DNA from: Strobilurus pachycystidiatus
Lineage: Eukaryota; Basidiomycota; Agaricomycetes; Agaricales; Physalacriaceae
Reading direction: 5' to 3'
NCBI GenBank assembly: GCA_019915135.1
Contig: JAHLMK010000006.1
Span: 2,108,001-2,172,000 of the forward strand
DNA length: 64,000 nt
Positions 56,923-64,000 of this stretch are shown in pieces (the stretch's first letter is position 1; the number at the start of each line of letters is the position of its first letter). Below the pieces are notes generated by a model. That model ran no database searches, was not told the DNA's origin, and saw only the letters and a list, made by a program, of their open reading frames with translations. Position numbers and translations under genes: made by a program.

Positions 56923-59900
56923 TGAGCTAGGAACTCAAGAGCATCTTATCCTTGCTATGGGTGCGAGTCAAGAGCAGCCTCACAGATCTGATCAGATCAC
57001 TTGGAGGGTGTTTTGAAGGTCTACAAAGCTCATGAATAGTATATCTTGGCCTCCAGATCACCGCAGGTCAATAGCCCGCACTCAAAAGCATCCCATCCTT
57101 GTTATGGGGTGCATATCAAGAGCGGCCTCACAGATCTGATCAGACCTCTTTGAGGGTGTTTTGAAGGTCTACGAAGCTCATGAATAGTGTATCTTGGCCT
57201 CCAGATCACCGCAGGTCGATAGCCCGCACTCAAAAGCATCCCATCCTCGTTATGGGGTGCGAGTCAGGAGCGGCCTCGCAAATGTGATCAGACCTCTTTG
57301 AGGGTGTTTTGAAGGTCTACGAAGCTCATGAATAGTGTATCTTGGCCTCCAGATCACCGCAGGTCGATAGCCCGCACTCAAAAGCATCCCATCCTCGTTA
57401 TGGGGTGCGAGTCAGGAGCGGCCTTGCAGATGTGATCAGACCTCTTTGAGGGTGTTTTGAAGGTCTACGAAGCTCATGAATAGTGTATCTTGGCCTCCAG
57501 ATCACCGCAGGTCGATAGCCCGCACTCAAAAGCATCCCATTCTCGTTATGGGGTGCGAGTCAGGAGCGGCCTCGCAGATGTGATCAGACCTCTTTGAGGG
57601 TGTTTTGAAGGTCTACAAAGCTCATGAATAGTATATCTTGGCCTCCAGATCACCGCAGGTCAATAGCCCGCACTCAAAAGCATCCCATCCTTGTTATGGG
57701 GTGCATATCAAGAGCGGCCTCACAGATCTGATCAGACCTCTTTGAGGGTGTTTTGAAGGTCTACGAAGCTCATGAATAGTGTATCTTGGCCTCCAGATCA
57801 CCGCAGGTCGATAGCCCGCACTCAAAAGCATCCTATTCTCGTTACTGCGTGCGAGTCAAGGGCAACTTTACAGATCTGATCAGACTTCTTAGAGAGGGTC
57901 ATGAAGGTCTACAAAGCTCATGAAAACCATATCTAGGCCCCCAGATTGCCCCAGCTTGATAGCCCGCACTCAAGAGCATCCCATTCTCGTTACTGCGTGC
58001 GAGTCAAGGGCAACTTTACAGATCTGATCAGACTTCTTTTAGAGGGTCATGAAGGTCTACGAAGCTCATGAAAACCATATCTAGGCCCCCAGATTGCCCC
58101 AGCTTGATAGCCCGCACTCAAGAGCATCCCATGCTCGTTACTGCGTGCGAGTCAAGGGCAACTTGACAGATCTGATCAGACTTTCTAGAGAGGGTCATGA
58201 AGGTCTACGAAGCTCATGAAAACCATATCTTGGCCCCCAGATCGCCCCAGCTCGATAGCCCACACTCAAGAGCATCCTATTCTCGTTACTGCGTGCGAGT
58301 CAAGGGCAACTTTACAGATCTGATCAGACCTCTTAGAGAGGGTTATGAAGGTCTACAAAGCTCATGAAAACCATATCTAGGCCCCCAGATTGCCCCAGCT
58401 TGATAGCCCGCACTCAAGAGCATCCCATTCTCGTTACTGCGTGCGAGTCAAGGGCAACTTTACAGATCTGATCAGACTTCTTAGAGAGGGTCATGAAGGT
58501 CTACGAAGCTCATGAAAACCATATCTAGGCCCCCAGATTGCCCCAGCTCAATAGCCCGCACTCAAGAGCATCCCATTCTTGCGAGTCAAGGGCAACTTCA
58601 CAGATCTGATCAGACCTCTTTGATGTTCAGGTCTGTCGTGCTCGGGCCGTAGATACCGTAGTTACGTGTTCTGTCACTTAGTCATCATATCAATCTTTTG
58701 CTTTTCCCCCATCGTCGTCGTTCCCGCCGCTGCTCGTGTCGCCTGCCTCGCGCACCTTGCTCTCGGTGAGGCTGTCAACCCGCCTCTTCCGTCTCCGCTC
58801 TCAACATTTGAGGGTAATTTGAAGGTCTACGAAGCTCATGAAAACCATACCGTGGCCCCCAGATCGTCCCAGCTCGATAGCCCGCACTCAAGGGCATCCC
58901 ATTCTCGTTACTGTGTGTGAGTCAAGGGTAACTTCACAGATCTGATCAGACTTCTTAGAGGGGGTTATGAAGGTCTACGAAGCTCATGAAAACCATATCT
59001 AGGCCCCCAGATTGCCCCAGCTTGATAGCCCGCACTCAAGAGCATCCCATGCTCGTTACTGCGTGCGAGTCAAGGGCAACTTGACAGATCTGATCAGACT
59101 TCTTAGAGAGGGTCATGAAGGTCTACGAAGCTCATGAAAACCATATCTAGGCCCCCAGATTGCCCCAGCTTGATAGCCCGCACTCAAGAGCATCCCATTC
59201 TTGTTACTGCGTGCGAGTCAAGGGCAACTTTACAGATCTGATCAGACTTCTTAGAGAGGGTCATGAAGGTCTACGAAGCTCATGAAAACCATATCTAGGC
59301 CCCCAGATTGCCCCAGCTTGATAGCCCGCACTCAAGAGCATCCCATGCTCGTTACTGCGTGCGAGTCAAGGGCAACTTTACAGATCTGATCAGACTTCTT
59401 TTAGAGGGTCATGAAGGTCTACGAAGCTCATGAAAACCATATCTAGGCCCCCAGATTGCCCCAGCTTGATAGCCCGCACTCAAGAGCATCCCATGCTCGT
59501 TACTGCGTGCGAGTCAAGGGCAACTTGACAGATCTGATCAGACTTCTTAGAGAGGGTCATGAAGGTCTACGAAGCTCATGAAAACCATATCTAGGCCCCC
59601 AGATCGCCCCAGCTCGATAGCCCGCACTCAAGAGCATCCTATTCTCGTTACTGCGTGCGAGTCAAGGGCAACTTTACAGATCTGATCAGACCTCTTAGAG
59701 AGGGTCATGAAGGTCTACAAAGCTCATGAAAACCATATCTAGGCCCCCAGATTGCCCCAGCTTGATAGCCCGCACTCAAGAGCATCCCATTCTCGTTACT
59801 GCGTGCGAGTCAAGGGCAACTTTACAGATCTGATCAGACTTCTTAGAGAGGGTCATGAAGGTCTACGAAGCTCATGAAAACCATATCTAGGCCCCCAGAT

Positions 59901-60985
59901 TGCCCCAGCTTGATAGCCCGCACTCAAGAGCATCCCATTCTCGTTACTGTGTGTGAGTCAAGGGTAACTTCACAGATCTGATCAGACTTCTTAGAGGGGG
60001 TTATGAAGGTCTACAAAGCTCATGAAAACCATATCTAGGCCCCCAGATTGCCCCAGCTTGATAGCCCGCACTCAAGAGCATCCCATTCTCGTTACTGTGT
60101 GTGAGTCAAGGGTAACTTCACAGATCTGATCAGACTTCTTAGAGGGGGTTATGAAGGTCTACAAAGCTCATGAAAACCATATCTAGGCCCCCAGATCGCC
60201 CCAGCTTGATAGCCCGCACTCAAGAGCATCCCATTCTCGTTACTGCGTGCGAGTCAAGGGCAACTTGACAGATCTGATCAGACTTCTTAGAGAGGGTTAT
60301 GAAGGTCTACAAAGCTCATGAAAACCATATCTAGGCCCCCAGATCGCCCCAGCTCAATAGCCCGCACTCAAGAGCATCCCATTCTCGTTACTGCGTGCGA
60401 GTCAAGGGCAACTTTACAGATCTGATCAGACTTCTTAGAGAGGGTCATGAAGGTCTACGAAGCTCATGAAAACCATATCTAGGCCCCCAGATTGCCCCAG
60501 CTCAATAGCCCGCACTCAAGAGCATCCCATTCTCGTTACTGCGTGCGAGTCAAGGGCAACTTTACAGATCTGATCAGACTTCCTAGAGGGGGTTTTGAAG
60601 GTCTACAAAGCTCATGAATAGTATATCTTGGCCTCCAGATCACTGCAGGTCAATAGCCCGCACTCAAGAGCATCCCATTCTCGTTACTGCGTGCGAGTCA
60701 AGGGCAACTTCACAGATCTGATCAGACTTCCTAAAGGGGGTTATGAAGGTCTACGAAGCTCATGAAAACCATATCTAGGCCCCCAGATTGCCCCAGCTCA
60801 ATAGCCCGCACTCAAGAGCATCCCATTCTCGTTACTGCGTGCGAGTCAAGGGCAACTTTACAGATCTGATCAGACTTCTTAGAGAGGGTTATGAAGGTCT
60901 AAGAAGCTCATGAAAACCATATCCTGGCCCCCTATGAAGTCCATGAAAGCCATATCTTGGCCACCAGATTGCTCCAGCTTTAAAG
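56923..60985 (+). repeat. 148-bp satellite array
   Basis: About 26-27 head-to-tail units occur with a 148-bp period, measured from ATAGCCCGCACTC at 57071, 57219, 57367, 57515, 57663, 57811, 57959, 58107 and 58255. Other landmarks are CAGATCTGATCAGAC and GAAGGTCTACGAAGCTCATG. Two subtypes exist: one with TGTTTTGAAGG and GAATAGTGTATC (56.9-57.8 kb and one unit near 60.6 kb) and one with GTCATGAAGG and GAAAACCATATC. The right edge decays between 60905 and 61040. No coding function. Confidence 0.95.
58624..58806 (+). mobile_element. Solo LTR inserted in the satellite
   Basis: A 183-bp block unrelated to the satellite interrupts one unit exactly between two copies of TTTGA (58619-58623 and 58807-58811). 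The block starts TGTTCAGG and ends CTCAACA, so it has the TGTT...AACA ends of an LTR, and a normal satellite unit reads straight through a single TTTGA at this point. It has no internal coding region. Confidence 0.8.
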
Positions 60986-61727
60986 GGGGTTTGAATGTCT
61001 ATAATGCTCAATAACTTGGCTCCCAAATTGTCGCAGCTCAATGGTCCAAACTCATTGAAAATGATCTTTAAATTTATTGTGAATATATGATAAGAATATA
61101 CTCAACATATCAAATATACACTTTAAATCTTATATAAATATCTTATGAATTGTTTTGAAAAAATCTTATATTCTTTGATAAAAAAATTCTGGGATTCGAT
61201 ATTTTTATCATTTTTACGTTGTGTTATTTTATTCATTCATTTACACTTTATTCATATATTTTATTAGTGTTTTTTTCCTGACTAGACATTTCATATATTT
61301 ACTTGATTTATGATTAAATATCCTATAAAAAAATGTTAATAAATATAATGTAATATAACTTGAATATATTCTAAAGATTGACTCTAAATAAATTGTTGAT
61401 ATTATACAATAATAATTATGATTATCCGCTCTTTAATCTCTCACTTTTATTAGCATATTTACATACTTAAATTTAACATATTCTCACTTAAAAACTAGTT
61501 AAAATTATAACATATAATATTCTTTAAATTTTGTAAAACCTACTTAAAAATATGATATAAAAATCTTATTTTTTTAAGCCTATATTGTTATGTTCATGTT
61601 TATCATTGTTATATGAGCTCTTTTATTCATTTTTTCATCATTTTTTCATTAATTTTGAAGTGAAAAAATGCTAAAAAAATTTTACATTTTTTTAGCATAT
61701 TTTCGCCGAAAATATCTTATATTTCAT
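60986..61727. other. AT-rich block between satellite and retroelement
   Basis: The composition changes abruptly to mostly A and T (runs such as GAATATATGATAAGAATATA), then returns to GC-rich at about 61728, where gag coding begins in mid-protein. No ORF, tRNA or clear tandem unit is visible. Confidence 0.8.
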
Positions 61728-62479
61728 GCAGTGCTCGAGCCTACGAGACCGCGCGCAACAGAGTGTTCGCCGCGCTATCGTACATGACCGAGGGGCCCGC
61801 TGTTATCAAATGGGCCAGCACGCAGACCGCCCTCTACGAGAAAGGAGAGGAGCCATACCTGACTTATACGGACTTCAAGGACGCCTTGAAAAGAGCCTTC
61901 GGAGGGACCAACTCAAAGACGATCGCCCAGGAGGAGATCAAGAAATTGAAACAGAAGAAAGGACAGGACGCCCAGTCCTTCTTCATCAACTTCGAAGAAT
62001 ACAAAGCCGACACAGGTTTCAACGACGATGCCCTCATCTCCCTCCTACGCCACCAGCTGGACTCCTCTCTGGTTGAACGCATCACCGAAATGGAGAATAT
62101 CCCCGAGACCTACGATGCGTACAAGAAGTTCGCCACTCGATTCGACGCTAATCGAGGCACGGCCCCCACCCAGGGATACAAGAACCCTGCCCCCTTCGTT
62201 TCCAAAAACTTCCCGCGTCCTAGTACTACGACAGTAATCAACAATCCCCCAGCCACCGGAATCACCTACGGAGGAAAAGGCGAACCCATGAGCATTGACA
62301 GAACGCGAGGCGCGGCCTCGTTAAAATGCTACAACTGCGGGAAATCCGGGCACTTCGCGAGGAATTGCACGGAGAGACGCGAATCCGTCAAGGGACTCGT
62401 AGAAGGTCTTAGCAACGAAGAACGAGAGGATCTCGCTCAGACGCTGCAGGAGCAGGGTTTTGGCGCGGGACTGGAGTGA
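61728..62479 (+). CDS. gag: Retrotransposon Gag (N-terminally truncated)
   Basis: The frame is open back into the AT-rich block, and the protein starts within the capsid-like domain (AYETARNRVFAALSYMTEG, VIKWAST, FKDALKRAFGG, KKLKQKKGQDAQSF). A nucleocapsid zinc knuckle CYNCGKSGHFARNC lies near the end, of the CCHC type that binds RNA. Stop TGA is at 62477. The first in-frame ATG (61781) lies inside the capsid-like region, so the native start has been lost. Gag packages element RNA into virus-like particles in the cytoplasm. Confidence 0.9.
62455..62461 (+). promoter_or_regulatory. Candidate -1 ribosomal frameshift site, GGGTTTT
   Basis: In the gag frame the bases read ca G GGT TTT, the X XXY YYZ pattern of a -1 slippery site, 15 nt before the gag stop. 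A -1 slip here leads directly into the pol frame, which is open from this point to the window end. I have not identified a downstream structure. Confidence 0.6.
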
Positions 62480-64000
62480 AGAGCGAGTCTTCCAGTCCCC
62501 CTTCCTCGGGTCCATGGACCAATCGATTCAGTAGTCTACTTGTTGAAGCCAGTGACAGTAGTAACGAACAATCCGATCCCATGGACTTCGACGAACCAAA
62601 ACCCTCGCGTGAAAGAAAGAACAAAATAGCCAAAAAGGGAAGTTCGCGGATCAAACCCATCAAGCACGTCCGCGGGACCCTCCCTTTCATCTGGCACGAA
62701 ATGCAGGTTAACCCCCGCCAAGCTCTCAAAGTACTCCGGAAATACGCTCGGACTGATAGGGAGTCCGAGGTCACCCAGGAGGCGGTCCAGGACATCTTGG
62801 GCCTGGACTCCCGCCACGCCCAAGCAGCTATCCAGGAATTCCGACAACCTCGTCGTTGGATTCGATCTACACGCCCGGGGCGCTGTATGAAAATCCCCAT
62901 CACCCTCAAATTCCTGAATAGTGGCAAGGCCCTCACTGTGGTCGCCCTCATCGACTCCGGAGCCACCGGAGCCTATGTCAATCGAGACTTCGCCGAAAAC
63001 GAAGGAATGGACACCCAACGACTGCCACGCCCCATCGCTGTGTCCAACGTCGACGGAACCCCCAACAATAACGGGCCAATAGAGCAGATCGTGGATCTGC
63101 GGGTCGTAACCGACAACGAACACGAAGATGTTTTCACGTTCGCAGTGACTAACACCGGCGACGTCGACATTATCCTGGGGTACGAATGGCTGAAAAAGCA
63201 TAATCCCGAGGTCGACTGGGTCAAGGGAACCCTGGCGTTCACGAGGTGTCCGCCAGAGTGTCAACGACGCCAGGCTCGCCGCGTATGGCGAGAAGAAGAT
63301 GAAGAAGATCTCGAGGAGGGAGATCGAATTCTAGTCGTGAAGATGTGGGACGACCCGCAGAATAGGTACGGGCAAAGAAAGCTCGACGCGGAACGAATCC
63401 GCGCTTTCGCCACTAAATCGACCCAGTTAGCGGGGGACCAAGCAAAAGCTAAGGGCGAGGCGCCCTTAGAAGAACTCGTTCCCCCGCAATATTTAGAGGA
63501 ATTCCGACGGGTGTTCGAGAAAACCGAGTTTGATCGGTTGCCGGAGCGTAGGAAGTGGGACCACGCTATCGAACTTAAACCCGACGCAACGGAGTTCAAG
63601 GGGAAGATATACCCCCTCGCCCCCTCCGAACAGGTGGAACTCGACAAGTTCATCGAAGAACACCTCCAGTCAGGGAGAATCCGCGTCTCCAAATCCCCCT
63701 ACGCCTCTCCATTCTTCTTCGTCAAGGAGAAAGACGGGCGCCTCCGCCCCATCCAAGACTATCGCCAGCTCAACACCATGACGGTGAAGAACTCGTACCC
63801 CCTTCCCCTCCTCTCCGACGTCCTTCACAAACTACGAAACGCTAAGCTGTTTTCTAAACTGGACGTTCGGTGGGGATACAACAATGTCCGCATCGTCGAA
63901 GGCGACGAACATAAAGCCGCCTTCATCACCAACCGAGGACTCTTTGAGCCTCTAGTCATGTTCTTTGGACTAACGAATAGTCCGGCGACATTCCAGACCA
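62456..64000 (+). CDS. pol: Retrotransposon Pol: protease and reverse transcriptase (3' end outside window)
   Basis: The frame is -1 relative to gag and open to 64000. Domains in order: a Lys/Arg-rich linker, an aspartic protease with LIDSGATGAYV (active-site DSG) and IILGYEWL (about 62930-63190), a linker, and a reverse transcriptase from about 63600. RT blocks visible are PYASPFFFVKEKDGRLR, DYRQLNTMTVKNSYPLP, KLDVRWGYNNVRI (first catalytic Asp) and FGLTNSPATFQ. The YxDD box, RNase H and integrase would lie beyond the window. No stop or frameshift was seen, so this part looks young. Confidence 0.9.

Larger units (their letters stand above)
61728..64000 (+). mobile_element. Ty3/gypsy LTR retrotransposon, 5'-truncated and running off the window
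   Basis: Gag with a zinc knuckle, an aspartic protease and a chromovirus-type reverse transcriptase occur in that order. The 5' LTR, the leader and the first part of gag are missing: the AT-rich block abuts gag coding directly. The right end lies beyond the window. Confidence 0.9.

Noticed and set aside
58666..58920. 84-codon ORF at 58.67-58.92 kb
   Set aside because: It spans the solo LTR and satellite DNA and has no coding support.
56923..60985. The regular 148-bp array as a CRISPR array
   Set aside because: Units are similar throughout, without short constant repeats and unique spacers, and the genome is eukaryotic.

Overview
The window is nuclear DNA of a filamentous basidiomycete, most likely an Agaricomycete. 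Genes are split by many 44-60 nt GT-AG introns, and several families that are typical of that class are present: Tnp2/CACTA transposase, BED/hAT-like proteins, nucleoplasmin-like (NPL) proteins, SUN mini-proteins, a TET/JBP-like oxygenase and a Ty3/gypsy retroelement. Gene models were spliced by eye. Where I say the phase closes, the exon lengths sum to a multiple of three and the conserved motifs run across the junctions.

Layout: 1-8.4 kb is a proline-rich gene split by a 4.8 kb foldback element with long inverted arms. At 8.6-9.5 kb and 28.9-29.8 kb lie two 873-bp direct repeats that differ at about three bases. Between them are a small charged protein, an intact SNF2 ATPase, a membrane/coiled-coil gene, NPL gene A, a Tnp2 transposase with one frame break, a decayed gene, a DOT1-like methyltransferase and a divergent SUN-domain/membrane gene pair. 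30.4-43 kb holds NPL gene C, a coiled-coil gene built by exon amplification, a RING/coiled-coil gene, two uncharacterised genes (one with a decayed tandem copy), a second membrane/coiled-coil gene and NPL gene B. 45.6-47.4 kb is an intact 507-residue protein with a histone-H3-tail-like N-terminus, a PHD-like zinc cluster and a C-terminal zinc ribbon; a broken paralogue lies at 51.4-51.8 kb. 47.6-56.8 kb contains a minisatellite, a gene split by an in-frame stop, a decayed BED/hAT gene, a small coiled-coil gene and a TET/JBP-like pseudogene whose 5' end is homologous to the 873-bp repeats. 56.9-61.0 kb is a 148-bp satellite array invaded by a solo LTR; 61.0-61.7 kb is an AT-rich block; 61.7-64 kb is a 5'-truncated Ty3/gypsy element whose gag and pol overlap at a -1 slippery heptamer.

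How the genes may work together: an unusual share of the intact genes look like chromatin or nuclear-periphery factors (three NPL proteins, DOT1-like, SNF2, SUN, RING/AT-hook, H3-tail mimic). Each of the three NPL genes is followed on the same strand by a gene for a membrane-anchored coiled-coil protein. That repeated pairing, and the H3-tail mimic, are the best candidates for an undescribed system. The functional link is inference.
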